64,000 nucleotides of DNA from Sphingomonas citricola (lineage in GTDB: Bacteria; Pseudomonadota; Alphaproteobacteria; Sphingomonadales; Sphingomonadaceae): NCBI RefSeq assembly GCF_019429535.1, contig NZ_JAHXZM010000003.1:1-64000 (forward strand). The letters run 5' to 3'. Shown one piece after another: positions 45,336-55,343 of this stretch; the first letter of the stretch is position 1; every line of letters starts with the position of its first letter. The notes beneath the pieces are model-generated. The model was not told the DNA's origin. It saw only the letters and a program-made list of their open reading frames with translations, and did not search any database. The position numbers and the translations under genes were made by a program.

Positions 45336-46622
45336 ATGTCCTCACCTCTGGCCGTCGGGCTCGATTTCGGCACCACCAACAGCGTCGTTGCTGTCAGTGA
45401 CGGCGCGGGCCAGGCGCGGCTGCTGACGCTCGACCCGACGGCGGACAGCGCCGTCTTCCGTTCGGCTCTATGCTTCTGGCAGGATGAGGACGCGCACGGC
45501 GGACTGAATGTCGAGGCGGGGCCCGACGCGATCCACGAATATCTCGACTTCCCCGACGGCAGTCGCTTCCTGCAATCTTTCAAGTCGGTTGCCGCGAGCG
45601 CGTCGTTCGATACCGCGCCAGTCTTCGCGAAACGCTTCCGGTTCGAGGAATTGGGCCAAATATTCCTCGATCGGCTGGCCCACCGCGCGGACGGCGTGCT
45701 CGATCGGCCGCATCGTCTCGTGGTCGGGCGTCCGGTCCGCTACGCCGGCGCGCGCCCCGACCCCGCGGTTGCGCGCCAACGCTACGACGCGATGTTCGCC
45801 GGACGCGCCGGTGAGGTCCACTACGTCTACGAACCGCTTGCTGCGGCGTTCAGCTATGCCGCGGAGGCGACCGAGCCCGCGACCCTGCTCGTCGCCGATT
45901 TCGGCGGCGGAACCAGCGACTTTTCGGTCGTGCGGGTTGAGCGCCCGGGCGCCCACCAGCGGTGCGTCCCGCTGGGCCACGCCGGCGTCGGCATCGCCGG
46001 CGACCGGTTCGATTACCGCATCGTCGATCGCCTCGTCCTGCCGATGCTGGGGAAGGGTGGCAGCTATCGCTCGTTCGATAAGGTGCTGGAGATACCGGGG
46101 GGCTATTTCGCCGATTTCGGTGACTGGTCGAAACTCGCGCTGATGCGCAACCGGCGGACGCTCGCCGAGCTCGAGCGGTTGCAGCGCAGCGCGGTCGATC
46201 CCGACGCGATCGGGCGAATGATCGCATTGATCGAGCACGAACTGGGATTTCAACTGTACGACGCGGTCGCGCGATTAAAGCGGACATTGTCGTCGCGAGA
46301 AGAGGCCGAATTTCGCTTCGCAGGTGGCGGACTGGACATCGCGACCGCGGTTTCGCGCGAGGCTTTCGAGACGTGGATCGCCGAGGATGTGGCGCGCATG
46401 GCCGCCGCGGTCGACGAGGCACTGGTCGATGCGGGCGTGTCGACGGGTGCGATCGACCGCGTGTTCCTGACCGGCGGCACCTCGCTCGTCCCGGCGGTCC
46501 GCCGACTGTTCGAGGAGCGGTTCGGCGCGGAGCGGATCGTATCGGGGGGCGAACTCACCTCGATCGCGCACGGACTGGCGCTGATCGCGCAGGCCGACGA
46601 TATCTCCGGCTGGACCGCCTGA
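45336..46622 (+). CDS. Hsp70-family protein (YegD-like)
   Basis: A 428-residue ATPase with an actin-like nucleotide-binding fold: VGLDFGTTNSVVAVSD (phosphate 1), VADFGGGTSDFSVVRV (phosphate 2) and FLTGGTSLVPAVRRLFEERFG (adenosine). It is much shorter than DnaK (about 640) and lacks a substrate-binding domain, as in YegD. The role of this group is uncertain; a chaperone-like or regulatory role is assumed. ATG 45336 is the family start; the open frame continues upstream to 44859 only as antisense to the glycosyltransferase gene. Confidence 0.88.
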   Translation: MSSPLAVGLDFGTTNSVVAVSDGAGQARLLTLDPTADSAVFRSALCFWQDEDAHGGLNVEAGPDAIHEYLDFPDGSRFLQSFKSVAASASFDTAPVFAKRFRFEELGQIFLDRLAHRADGVLDRPHRLVVGRPVRYAGARPDPAVARQRYDAMFAGRAGEVHYVYEPLAAAFSYAAEATEPATLLVADFGGGTSDFSVVRVERPGAHQRCVPLGHAGVGIAGDRFDYRIVDRLVLPMLGKGGSYRSFDKVLEIPGGYFADFGDWSKLALMRNRRTLAELERLQRSAVDPDAIGRMIALIEHELGFQLYDAVARLKRTLSSREEAEFRFAGGGLDIATAVSREAFETWIAEDVARMAAAVDEALVDAGVSTGAIDRVFLTGGTSLVPAVRRLFEERFGAERIVSGGELTSIAHGLALIAQADDISGWTA

Positions 46623-46637
46623 CGGCACCGGGAGGTC

Positions 46638-46711
46638 TGGAGGCCCGACCGGGAATCGAACCCGGGTGCAAGGATTTGCAGTCCTCTGCGTCACCACTCC
46701 GCCATCGGGCC
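46638..46711 (-). tRNA. tRNA-Cys (GCA)
   Basis: Cloverleaf on the minus strand: acceptor GGCCCGA/TCGGGCC, D-arm TGGCGGAGTGGTGACGC, anticodon arm AGGACTGCAAATCCT with anticodon GCA, T-arm CCGGGTTCGATTCCCGG. Discriminator T then encoded CCA (46638-46640 on the plus strand reads TGG). Confidence 0.95.
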
Positions 46712-46879
46712 TCGACGTCGGGAGGCGCGCCAATGCGCAGCGCACGCCCCGGTGTCAAGTCTTCTGCTTCGCAGGAGTATCGTCGGGCGGAAGTGTTGGC
46801 GAGCGGCGCGGCGTCCGATACATAGCGTGGCAGAAGAAGTGTGTTGTCTTACTATGACAGCTATGGCACAGGAACCGCA

Positions 46880-47548
46880 ATGACCGCGACGACGCTCCAT
46901 TCCGACCAGTTCGAGACCATGCGCATGGCGATGGTGGCCAGCCAGCTGCGCCCCAGCGGCGTCACCGATCCGCGCGTGATCGCCGTGATGGCCGAAACCC
47001 CGCGTGAGCGTTTCGTGCCCGCGGGCATGGAAGATCTCGCCTATCGCGATTCGACGATCAATTTGGGTGAAGGGCGCCGCGCGAACACCCCGCTGGCAAC
47101 CGCGCGACTGCTCGTCGAGGCGCGGCTGCGCCCGAGCGATCGCGTGCTGCTGATCGGTGCGGCGATGGGCTACACTGCCGCGGTCCTGTCGCAGATCGTC
47201 GCCGAGGTCGTCGCGGTGGAGAGCACACCCGCGCTCGCCGCGGCTGCGCGCGCCAATCTCGCCGCCTTCTCCAACGTGACCGTCGTCGAGGGCGCGTTGG
47301 AAAAGGGTCATGCCGAAGGCGCACCCTACGACGTGCTGGTGATCGACGGTGCGGTCGAGCAGGCGCCGTCGACGCTCTACACCCAGCTCGTCGAGCGGGG
47401 CCGCGTGGTGACCGGGCTCAACGATCGCGGCGTGTCGCGCCTCGCCGCGGGCGCGCGCGACGCCGACGTGATCGGTTTGCTGCCTTTCGCCGACTACGAC
47501 AGCGTCCCGCTGCCAGGTTTTGCCAAACCCCGTTCCTTCACCTTCTGA
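46880..47548 (+). CDS. L-isoaspartate O-methyltransferase-like protein
   Basis: A 222-residue methyltransferase of the PCMT family. It has QFETMRMAMVASQLRPSGVTDPRVIAVMAETPRERFVP, then DRVLLIGAAMGYTAAVLSQIV in the SAM position and VESTPALAAAARANL. In this family GAAMGYTAA replaces the usual GTGSGYQAA, so SAM binding or activity may differ from true repair enzymes. It begins the block PCMT-like/tolC/DUF2497, a conserved arrangement in Sphingomonadales. The frame opens at 46841; ATG 46880 begins at the conserved part. Confidence 0.85.
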   Translation: MTATTLHSDQFETMRMAMVASQLRPSGVTDPRVIAVMAETPRERFVPAGMEDLAYRDSTINLGEGRRANTPLATARLLVEARLRPSDRVLLIGAAMGYTAAVLSQIVAEVVAVESTPALAAAARANLAAFSNVTVVEGALEKGHAEGAPYDVLVIDGAVEQAPSTLYTQLVERGRVVTGLNDRGVSRLAAGARDADVIGLLPFADYDSVPLPGFAKPRSFTF

Positions 47549-47559
47549 GGATTTCCTTC

Positions 47560-49071
47560 TTGCGCGCTTCCTTTCTCCTGCTGGGATCGATCCTCGCCGG
47601 CACCTGCGTCGCGTCCGCGTCGGCGGAGACGTTGCAGGAAGCGCTGTGGAAGGCTTACCAGACCAACCCGACGCTGACCGGGCAGCGCGCGGGGCAGCGC
47701 GCCGCGGATCAGAACGTGCCGCTCGCACGCGCGGCAGGGCGGCCGACCGTTGCGACCTCCGGCGGGCTGAACGAGAATTTCATCCGCGGCGGCAACAGCT
47801 TCACCTCGCCCGAACGGTCGCTCAACGGCACGATCGGCGTGACGGTGCCACTGTACCAGGGTGGTGCGGTGCGAAACTCGGTGCGCGCGGCCGAGATCCG
47901 CGTCGAGGCGGGGCAGTCGTCGCTGCGCCAGACCGAGGCGCAGCTCTTCACCGCGGTAGTCGGTGCGTACAACAATGTCCTGCGCGACGAGGCGATCGTC
48001 GGACTCAATGCGCAGAACGTCCGCGTGCTGGAAACCAACCTGCGCGCCAGCCGCGACCGGTTCGAGGTCGGCGACCTGACGCGCACCGACGTCGCGCAGT
48101 CGGAAGCGCGGCTCAGCCTCGCGCGCGCGCAGCTGCAGTCGGCGCAGGCGAACCTAATCACCAGCCGTGAAAGCTACGTCAGTCTGGTCGGCGACGCGCC
48201 CGGCACGCTCGCACCGCCGCCGCTGCTGCCGCATCTTCCGACAACCCCGGATGCCGCGGTCGAGGTGGCGTTGCAGGACAATCCGCAATTGCTCGCGGCG
48301 CGGCGGACGCGCGACGCGACCGATTACGACATCAAGGTCGCGCGCGCGAGCCGACTGCCGCAGGTCGGCGTGACCGTGGGCCAGAATTACTCGAACTTCC
48401 TCGGTACGCTCGGCGCGGGGCAGGGATATCAGGGGACCCAGTCGGGTACCTCTACCGCGGCGGGCCTGTCGCTCAATCTGCCGTTGTTTCAGGCTGGGCG
48501 CCCCGCGGCGCTGATCCGCCAGGCACAGGAGCTCCGTTCGCAGGCGATCGAGCAGGCGACGCTCGCCGAGCGGCAGGTGATCGCGCAGACGCGATCGGCC
48601 TATGCGGTGTGGCGCTCATCGCAGGAGGTGATCGCTTCGGCCGAGGCCGCCGTCGCCGCCAACAAGCTGAGCCTGGAGGGCGTGCGCGCGGAAAACAGTG
48701 TCGGCACGCGCACGATCCTCGACATCTTGAACGCCGAGCAGGAACTACTCAACAGTCAGGTGACGCTCGTGACCGCGCGGCGTGACGCCTACGTGGCGGG
48801 CTTCGCGCTGCTCGCCGCGATGGGCGAGGCGGAGGCGCGCGATCTCGGGCTTGAGGGCGGTCCGCTCTACGATCCAACGGTCAATTACGCGCGCTACCGC
48901 GGTAGCCTGTCGGACTTCGACACCAGCATCCCGACCTCCACACAGGCATCGTCGACCAAGACCGTGCCGGCGCAGAACGCGGTCGTCACGCGTCCGCTCG
49001 ATCCGATGTTGCAGAGCAATGTTGACAGAAGCGCGCCATTAACGACAGGTGCGGAGACGCGGCGCCCCTGA
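47560..49071 (+). CDS. TolC-family outer membrane channel protein
   Basis: A 503-residue protein with a signal peptide (SFLLLGSILAGTCVASASA) and two repeated OEP halves (ETLQEALWKAYQTNPTL ... and PDAAVEVALQDNPQLLAARR), each of a hairpin coiled coil plus beta strands: the TolC trimer channel. ENSVGTRTILDILNAEQELLNSQVTLVTARRDAYVAGFALLAAMG is characteristic. The TTG start is 9 bases after GAGGA, directly after the PCMT-like gene. It serves type I secretion or RND efflux; the inner-membrane partner is not nearby. Confidence 0.93.
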   Translation: MRASFLLLGSILAGTCVASASAETLQEALWKAYQTNPTLTGQRAGQRAADQNVPLARAAGRPTVATSGGLNENFIRGGNSFTSPERSLNGTIGVTVPLYQGGAVRNSVRAAEIRVEAGQSSLRQTEAQLFTAVVGAYNNVLRDEAIVGLNAQNVRVLETNLRASRDRFEVGDLTRTDVAQSEARLSLARAQLQSAQANLITSRESYVSLVGDAPGTLAPPPLLPHLPTTPDAAVEVALQDNPQLLAARRTRDATDYDIKVARASRLPQVGVTVGQNYSNFLGTLGAGQGYQGTQSGTSTAAGLSLNLPLFQAGRPAALIRQAQELRSQAIEQATLAERQVIAQTRSAYAVWRSSQEVIASAEAAVAANKLSLEGVRAENSVGTRTILDILNAEQELLNSQVTLVTARRDAYVAGFALLAAMGEAEARDLGLEGGPLYDPTVNYARYRGSLSDFDTSIPTSTQASSTKTVPAQNAVVTRPLDPMLQSNVDRSAPLTTGAETRRP

Positions 49072-49101
49072 CGGGGCCGAAGGTGGGGCAACGGGGTAAC
49101 G

Positions 49102-49638
49102 ATGGGCGACATGAGCGCGGAGCCGTCGATGGAGGACATCCTTTCCTCCATCAAGCGCATCATCGCGGAAGAGGGCGACACCGGCACGCCGCGGCATCGC
49201 CGCAACGGTCAGGGACGCGCCACGCCGCTGCCGATGAGCCGCGACGACGAGGATGAGGACGAGGTGCTCGAGTTGAGCGACCCGATCTCGCCGCCGACAC
49301 CGCCACTCGTGCCGCCGTCTCAGCCCGTCCACGAACCCCGCGTCGCCGCGGCGCCCGCCCAGCGCACGCAGGCACCGGTATCGCACACGCCCGGGAAAGA
49401 CCATGATGCCCCCGGCGCCCACGTATCCGCCGCGACGGTGGAGGCGACGCGCGGTGCGCTCGACTCGCTTTCGCGTCTGCTGGTGAAGCCCGAGCCCGAA
49501 AGCGACGGGACGCTCGAGGGGCTCGTCCGCGAAATGCTGCGCCCGATGGTGTCGTCGTGGCTCGATCGCAACCTCCCCGCGATCGTCGAGCAACTGGTCG
49601 CGCGCGAGATCGCGAAGATCACCGCGGGACAGCAGTAA
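49102..49638 (+). CDS. DUF2497 polar organising protein, PopZ-like
   Basis: A 178-residue protein. The N-terminal motif PSMEDILSSIKRIIAEE is the signature of the DUF2497/PopZ family, the middle is Pro-rich and acidic (DDEDEDEVLELSD, PPTPPLVPPSQP), and the C-terminal helices (LVREMLRPMVSSWLDRNLPAIVEQLVAREIAKI) make the oligomeriser. In Caulobacter PopZ gathers at the pole and anchors the chromosome. Position between tolC and an exported peptidase gene, with valS following, is seen in other sphingomonads. GTG and ATG are both possible; I use ATG 49102. Confidence 0.88.
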   Translation: MGDMSAEPSMEDILSSIKRIIAEEGDTGTPRHRRNGQGRATPLPMSRDDEDEDEVLELSDPISPPTPPLVPPSQPVHEPRVAAAPAQRTQAPVSHTPGKDHDAPGAHVSAATVEATRGALDSLSRLLVKPEPESDGTLEGLVREMLRPMVSSWLDRNLPAIVEQLVAREIAKITAGQQ

Positions 49639-49692
49639 AGCGCGGCCGCGCACGCGATTGTTTCGCGCGCGACGATCTGCTTAATCGCGCGC

Positions 49693-51735
49693 ATGAAGAG
49701 GATCATCGTAGCGACTCTGTTCGCCACCACCGCCGCCCTGTCACTCGGCGCCGCGCCAGCTGCGGCACGCCAGCTAACGATCAACGACCTGACAAGCTTG
49801 TCGCGCGTCGGCGCACCGACGATGTCGAAGGACGGGCGCTGGCTCGTCTGGGCGCAGCGCGAGGCGGACGTCGCCGCCGATCGGGGCCATTACGATCTCT
49901 GGCGGCTGGACCTGACGCGTGCAGGTGCGGTGCCGGAAAAGCTTGCCGCCGACGCGAAGCTCGATGAGAACGACCCGCAGATCGTCGGCTCGACCGTCTA
50001 TTTCACCGCCGACGACGCGATCTGGTCGGTACCGGTGACGGGCGGCACGCCGCGCCGGCTGACCAACTTCAAGGGTGGCTTCAACGGCTACAAGATCGCG
50101 CCGACCGGCGATCGCCTCGTCGTCTGGGCCGATCGCAGGCCCGGCGCGCCCAGCCTCGAGCCCGCGGCGGAGAAGAAGGACGCGCTCGCCGGATCGGGTC
50201 GCACCTACGATCAACTGTTCGTGCGCCACTGGGACACCTGGGCCGACGGCACGCGCTCGCAACTGTTCGTCCTGCCACTGACGAGCGCCGGCGCCCCCGG
50301 CAACGGCGTTGCGATCGAGGGTGCGCTGGTCGGTGACGCGCCATCGAAGCCGTTCGGCGGCGCCGAGGAAGTGAGCTGGAGCGCAGACGGGCGCACCGTC
50401 TATTTCGCGCTGCGCGAGGCAGGGCGGATCGAGCCTCTGTCGACCAACCTCGACATCTTCTCCGCGCCCGCCGACGGCTCCGCCGCGCCGACCAACCTGA
50501 CCGCGGCGAACAAGGCGACCGACACGCAGCCGAGCGTCTCGCCCGACGGGCGCAAGCTCGCCTATCTCGCGATGCGCCGCCCGGGGTTCGAGGCCGACCG
50601 TTACGTGCTGACGATCCGCGATCTGGCGAGCGGACAGACGGTATCGCTGACCGAGCGCTGGGATCGCTCGATCGGCTCGATCGCCTGGGCACCTGATTCG
50701 CGCAGCCTCTACGTCACCGCCGAGGACACGCAGGAGAACCCGCTGTGGCGTGTCGACGCCGCCAGCGGGCAGGTGACGCGGCTGACGCAGACCGGCAATG
50801 TCTCGGGCGTCGCGGTCGGGCCGCGCGGGGTGGTCGTGTCGATGAACAGTCTGACCGCGCCCGACGATTTCTACCGCGTCGCCGGCGGTGAGCCGCAGCG
50901 ACTGACGCAGGTCAACGCCGCGCGCCTCGCCGGCATCGACATGCCGAGCGTCGACCGCTTCAGCTTCAAGGGCGCGAACAACGACACCGTCTGGGGCTAC
51001 GCGGTCAAGCCGTACGGTAGCACGGGTAAGGTGCCGATCGCTTTCATGGTCCACGGCGGCCCGCAAGGGTCGAGCAACAACAGCTGGTCGTATCGCTGGA
51101 ACCCGGCGGTGTTCGCGGGCGCGGGGTATGGACTGGTCGCGGTCGATTTCCACGGTTCGACCGGCTACGGCCAGGCGTTCACCGACGCGATCAGCAACAA
51201 CTGGGGCGGCTGGCCGCTCGAGGATCTGCAAAAGGGACTGGCAGCGGCGACCGTGAAATATCCGTGGCTCGACGCGGACAACGCCTGCGCGCTCGGCGCA
51301 TCGTATGGCGGGTACATGATGAACTGGATCGAGGGGCGCTGGCCCGATCGGTTCAAGTGCATCGTTCAGCACGACGGCGTCTTCGACGCGCGCGCGATGG
51401 CGTACGAAACCGAAGAGCTCTGGTTCGACGAGTGGGAGCATGGGCAGAAAGCCTATTACGAGGACCCGCAGGCGTTCGAGCGCTGGAACCCCGTCAACTA
51501 CGTCGCCAAGTGGAAGACCCCGCAGCTCGTCATCACCGGCGAGAAGGACTTCCGCATCCCCTACACGCAGGGCATTGCCGCCTTCACCGCACTCCAGCGC
51601 CGCGGCATCCCGTCGCGGCTGCTGGTGTTCCCGAACGAGAATCACTGGGTGCTGAAGCCCAAGAACTCGCGGCAATGGTACGGCGAGGTGCTCGGCTGGA
51701 TGGACCGCTGGACCAGGCGCGGCGATCAACGCTGA
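49693..51735 (+). CDS. S9-family (prolyl oligopeptidase/acylaminoacyl) serine peptidase
   Basis: A 680-residue exported peptidase. The signal peptide is MKRIIVATLFATTAALSLGAAPAAA. A seven-bladed beta-propeller fills about residues 30-420 (repeats with SPDGRKLAYLAMR, APDSRSLYVTAED). The alpha/beta hydrolase domain begins near residue 430, with the nucleophile Ser in GASYGGYMMNWI, Asp in TGEKDFRIPYTQG and His in NENHWVLKP. It fits the S9C/dipeptidyl-peptidase type acting in the periplasm on short peptides. Confidence 0.9.
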   Translation: MKRIIVATLFATTAALSLGAAPAAARQLTINDLTSLSRVGAPTMSKDGRWLVWAQREADVAADRGHYDLWRLDLTRAGAVPEKLAADAKLDENDPQIVGSTVYFTADDAIWSVPVTGGTPRRLTNFKGGFNGYKIAPTGDRLVVWADRRPGAPSLEPAAEKKDALAGSGRTYDQLFVRHWDTWADGTRSQLFVLPLTSAGAPGNGVAIEGALVGDAPSKPFGGAEEVSWSADGRTVYFALREAGRIEPLSTNLDIFSAPADGSAAPTNLTAANKATDTQPSVSPDGRKLAYLAMRRPGFEADRYVLTIRDLASGQTVSLTERWDRSIGSIAWAPDSRSLYVTAEDTQENPLWRVDAASGQVTRLTQTGNVSGVAVGPRGVVVSMNSLTAPDDFYRVAGGEPQRLTQVNAARLAGIDMPSVDRFSFKGANNDTVWGYAVKPYGSTGKVPIAFMVHGGPQGSSNNSWSYRWNPAVFAGAGYGLVAVDFHGSTGYGQAFTDAISNNWGGWPLEDLQKGLAAATVKYPWLDADNACALGASYGGYMMNWIEGRWPDRFKCIVQHDGVFDARAMAYETEELWFDEWEHGQKAYYEDPQAFERWNPVNYVAKWKTPQLVITGEKDFRIPYTQGIAAFTALQRRGIPSRLLVFPNENHWVLKPKNSRQWYGEVLGWMDRWTRRGDQR

Positions 51736-51789
51736 GCCTGCGCAACTGAAACGTGACTTCGGCGGGGTCGGTTGGCTAAGGGCAGGCGC

Positions 51790-54414
51790 ATGAGCGAACT
51801 TCCCCAGAACACGTTGGCGAAAACCTTCGACCCCGCCGCGATCGAGACCCGCTGGTACAACCATTGGGAAGAAAAGGGGCTGTTCCGCCCCGACCGGCCG
51901 AATGCCGAGCCGTGGACGATCGTCAACCCGCCGCCCAACGTGACCGGCTCGCTCCACATCGGCCACGCGCTCGACAACACGCTGCAGGACATCCTCGCCC
52001 GCCACGCACGGCTGAAGGGCAAGGACGCGCTCTGGGTGGTCGGCACCGACCATGCGGGCATTGCGACGCAGATGGTGGTCGAGCGGCAGATGAACGCCGC
52101 AGGTGAGAAGCGCACCAACCTGTCGCGGGAACAGTTCGTCGAGCGCGTCTGGAACTGGAAGGCGGAGAGCGGCGGCGAGATCACGCGGCAGCTGCGCCGG
52201 CTGGGCTGCTCGATGGATTGGGCCAACGAGCGCTTCACGATGGACGAGGGCTTCTCGAAGGCCGTGCTCAAGGTCTTCGTCGAGCTCCACCGCGAGGGGC
52301 TGCTGTACCGCGACAAGCGGCTGGTGAACTGGGACCCGGGTCTCGGCACCGCGATCAGCGACCTCGAGGTCGAAACGCGCGAGACGCAGAGCAAGTTCTG
52401 GCACCTGCGCTACCCGCTCGAGGACGGGATGGGGTTCATCTCGGTCGCGACGACGCGGCCCGAGACGATGCTCGCCGACATGGCGGTCGCGGTTCACCCC
52501 GACGATGAGCGTTACCGCGACAAGATCGGCAAGTACGTCCGCCTGCCGATCACCGGCCGCACGATCCCGATCATCGCCGACGAACACGCCGACCCTGCAC
52601 TGGGCTCGGGCGCGGTGAAGATTACGCCCGGTCACGACTTCAACGACTTCGAGGTCGGGCGCCGCGCAGGCATCGAGGCGCGCGACATGCTCAACATGCT
52701 CGATGCGCAGGCCCGGATCACGCAGACCGCCGACGGCCTCGTCCCCGATTACCTGCTCGGGATGGACCGGTTCGAGGCGCGCCGCGAGATCGTCGAGGCG
52801 TTGCAGGCCCAGGAGTATCTGGAGCGCGTCGAGGATCGCGTGATCCAGACCCCCTATGGTGATCGCTCGGGTCAGGTGATCGAGCCGTGGCTGACCGACC
52901 AATGGTACGTCGACGCGAAGACGCTGGCGCAGCCGGCGATCGAGGCGGTGCGATCGGGCAAGATCAAGATTGTGCCGAAGACGTGGGAGAAGACCTTCTT
53001 CAACTGGATGGAGAACATCCAGCCGTGGTGCGTCTCGCGCCAATTGTGGTGGGGCCACCGCATCCCCGCGTGGTTCGCAGAGGACGGTCACGTCTACGTC
53101 GCCGAAACGCAGGAGGAAGCGCAGGCACAGGCGGGCGAGGGCGTCGAATTGCGTCAGGACGAGGACGTGCTCGACACGTGGTTCTCGTCCGCACTGTGGC
53201 CGTTCGCGACGCTCGGCTGGCCCGAGAGCGAGGATCGCACGCTCGCCGGCCGTTATCCCAACGACGTGCTGATCTCGGGCTTCGACATCCTGTTTTTCTG
53301 GGATGCGCGCATGATGATGCAGGGGATGCACTTCATGGGCGACGTGCCGTTCCGCACGCTCTACCTCCACGGCCTCGTCCGCGCGGCCGACGGCGCGAAG
53401 ATGTCGAAGTCGAAGGGCAATACGGTCGATCCCTTGGGGCTGATCGACAGATACGGCGCCGACGCGTTGCGCTTCTTTATGGCGGCGATGGAGAGCCAAG
53501 GCCGCGACATCAAGATGGATGAGAAACGCGTCGAGGGGTATCGTAACTTCGCGACCAAGCTGTGGAACGCCAGTCGCTTCGCACAAGCAAACGGCATCGG
53601 CGGCTCGGCCACGCTCGACCCGCCGGTTGCAACCAACGCGGTCAACAAGTGGATCATCGCGGAGGCAATCGCGACCGTGCAGGCGGTCGATCTCGCACTT
53701 GCCGACTATCGCTTCGACGCGGCGGCGAACGCGATCTATCAGTTCACGTGGAGCCGCTTTTGCGACTGGTACCTTGAGCTCATCAAGGGCGCGATCGACG
53801 ATGAGACCAGAGCGGTCGCGGGCTGGGTGCTCGATCAGATCCTTGTGCTGCTCCACCCGTTCATGCCGTTCATCACCGAGGAACTGTGGCACGCGCTGGC
53901 ACCCCGCGAGCACGATCTGATTGTCGCGCATTGGCCGATGGCGGACGCGCGCGCGCTCGATCCCGCCGCAGGCGCGCAGGTGTCGGGTCTGATCGAGCTG
54001 ATCGAGGCGGTGCGGGCCGCCCGCGCCGAGCTGAACGTGCCGCCGGGCGCGCGGATCGCGCTTCACACCGGCGCGAGCGCGATCCCGGCCGAGATCGTGC
54101 CGTACGTCGAGCGGCTCGCGCGCGTCACCGTGACCGCGGGCGAGGCCGAAGGCGCGCGCGCGCCGATCCTGTGGGGTGCCGACACCTTCGCACTCGCGCT
54201 CGAAGGCGTGATCGACCTTGGGGCCGAGCGTCAACGCCTGACTAAGTCGCTTGCCGCCGCGCAAAAGGAGCGCGATGCGCTCGCCGGGCGGCTCGGCAAT
54301 CCGAGTTTCGTCGAGCGCGCGAAGCCCGAGGCGGTGGAAAAGGCCAAGGCCGACCACGCGGAGAAATCCGCCGACGCCGATCGCTTCGCCGCCGCGCTCG
54401 CACGGCTTGGCTGA
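51790..54414 (+). CDS. valS: Valyl-tRNA synthetase
   Basis: An 874-residue class I synthetase that charges tRNA-Val. It has the HIGH motif in [16 protein letters not shown], the editing (CP1) domain with [22 protein letters not shown] in [14 protein letters not shown], the anticodon-binding helical region, and a C-terminal coiled coil ([31 protein letters not shown]). Length matches ValS without insertions. A TTG at 51772 would add six residues; ATG 51790 is preferred. The SIMPL-domain gene downstream is convergent. Confidence 0.97.
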   Translation: MSELPQNTLAKTFDPAAIETRWYNHWEEKGLFRPDRPNAEPWTIVNPPPNVTGSLHIGHALDNTLQDILARHARLKGKDALWVVGTDHAGIATQMVVERQMNAAGEKRTNLSREQFVERVWNWKAESGGEITRQLRRLGCSMDWANERFTMDEGFSKAVLKVFVELHREGLLYRDKRLVNWDPGLGTAISDLEVETRETQSKFWHLRYPLEDGMGFISVATTRPETMLADMAVAVHPDDERYRDKIGKYVRLPITGRTIPIIADEHADPALGSGAVKITPGHDFNDFEVGRRAGIEARDMLNMLDAQARITQTADGLVPDYLLGMDRFEARREIVEALQAQEYLERVEDRVIQTPYGDRSGQVIEPWLTDQWYVDAKTLAQPAIEAVRSGKIKIVPKTWEKTFFNWMENIQPWCVSRQLWWGHRIPAWFAEDGHVYVAETQEEAQAQAGEGVELRQDEDVLDTWFSSALWPFATLGWPESEDRTLAGRYPNDVLISGFDILFFWDARMMMQGMHFMGDVPFRTLYLHGLVRAADGAKMSKSKGNTVDPLGLIDRYGADALRFFMAAMESQGRDIKMDEKRVEGYRNFATKLWNASRFAQANGIGGSATLDPPVATNAVNKWIIAEAIATVQAVDLALADYRFDAAANAIYQFTWSRFCDWYLELIKGAIDDETRAVAGWVLDQILVLLHPFMPFITEELWHALAPREHDLIVAHWPMADARALDPAAGAQVSGLIELIEAVRAARAELNVPPGARIALHTGASAIPAEIVPYVERLARVTVTAGEAEGARAPILWGADTFALALEGVIDLGAERQRLTKSLAAAQKERDALAGRLGNPSFVERAKPEAVEKAKADHAEKSADADRFAAALARLG

Positions 54415-54428
54415 CCGGGGCGGCGGGA

Positions 54429-54444
54429 CGGCGCGAACGCGCCG
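54429..54444. terminator. Hairpin between valS and the SIMPL gene
   Basis: CGGCGC-GAAC-GCGCCG, a perfect 6-base stem between the two convergent stops. There is no T-run; termination is inferred from place and symmetry. Confidence 0.35.
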
Positions 54445-54461
54445 CCGGGCCGGCGACCGCG

Positions 54462-55214
54462 TCAGGGAATGATGCGGTAGGTCACGCGCGCGATCGCCTG
54501 CGTCTCGATCGGGTGCGGCGCGACGGTCACGTCGATCGGGGGCGGCGGTGGCGGTGGTGGTGGCGGCGCGGGTGCGGCGATCATCGCTCCCGTGACCATG
54601 ATCTCGTCGGGGGTGTCGTCCCGCCCGGTGTCCGAGGCGTAGAGCAGATCGCCGAGTTTCACCTTCGTACCCTGCGCGATCGCTTCGGCGCGGGTGCGCG
54701 CGTCCGCCAGTGCGGCGGCCATCGCGCGCCGCTGCGCGCCGCGCGGATCGGCGATGAGGTACGACGACACACGCGGATCGCGTGCGCCCAGCCGGCCGAT
54801 CAGCCCGGTGATCGTGCCGACCTTCGCAACGTCGCTGGTGCGCAGTTCCAGCGACAGATCGGCGACATAGCCGATGATCGCGCACAGCCCTGCGTCGAGC
54901 TGCGGCGGGCCGTAGCTGTTCGCGGTGCATTCGCTGCGGCGGACCGCGCGGATCGATACGTTGCCGCCTTTCGCGGCCGCACTGGTCAGCGAACGGATGC
55001 CGCCGTCGACCGCCGAACGCGTCGCGTTGAGCTGCGTCAGCGCTGCGTCCGAAGTCGGGCCCTCGCCGTGGATCGTCCAACTCACCACCGCGAGGTCTGG
55101 CGGCGTGAACGCGCTGCCGTTCCCCGTCACGCTGATCTGCGGGGTCGGCGCGGCGTCGCCCGTGCCTCCCTGCACCAGTAACATCATCGCCAGCCATGAC
55201 GCGGTGAATGGCAT
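54462..55214 (-). CDS. SIMPL (DUF541) domain periplasmic protein
   Basis: A 250-residue protein with a signal-like N-terminus (FTASWLAMMLLVQGG) and the family core PQISVTGNGSAFTPPDLAVVSWTIHGEGPTSDAALTQLN, a repeated alpha/beta unit. A run of prolines (APPPPPPPPPP) separates the core from the last strand (IDVTVAPHPIETQAIARVTYRIIP). SIMPL proteins (BP26/OMP28-like) are periplasmic or surface proteins of unknown biochemical role, some linked to oxidative stress. Start at ATG 55214. Confidence 0.85.
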   Translation of the reverse strand: MPFTASWLAMMLLVQGGTGDAAPTPQISVTGNGSAFTPPDLAVVSWTIHGEGPTSDAALTQLNATRSAVDGGIRSLTSAAAKGGNVSIRAVRRSECTANSYGPPQLDAGLCAIIGYVADLSLELRTSDVAKVGTITGLIGRLGARDPRVSSYLIADPRGAQRRAMAAALADARTRAEAIAQGTKVKLGDLLYASDTGRDDTPDEIMVTGAMIAAPAPPPPPPPPPPIDVTVAPHPIETQAIARVTYRIIP

Positions 55215-55343
55215 CTCATCTCCCCTTCGGCACGCATGCTAGCCCAAGCCGTGTGACGGTTCCAAGCGTCGCGCCCGCAGCTTGTAAGCGTTCGCGCGCA
55301 GCGTCGGCGGAACGGATCGGCGCGACGGGGGTAGGGCAGCGAC

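Noticed and set aside
49774..55197. A 1807-codon open frame on the minus strand across the S9 peptidase, valS and SIMPL genes.
   Set aside because: It is antisense to well-supported genes, is rich in Arg, Gly, Asp and His with no domain, and arises from the codon bias of high-GC genes.
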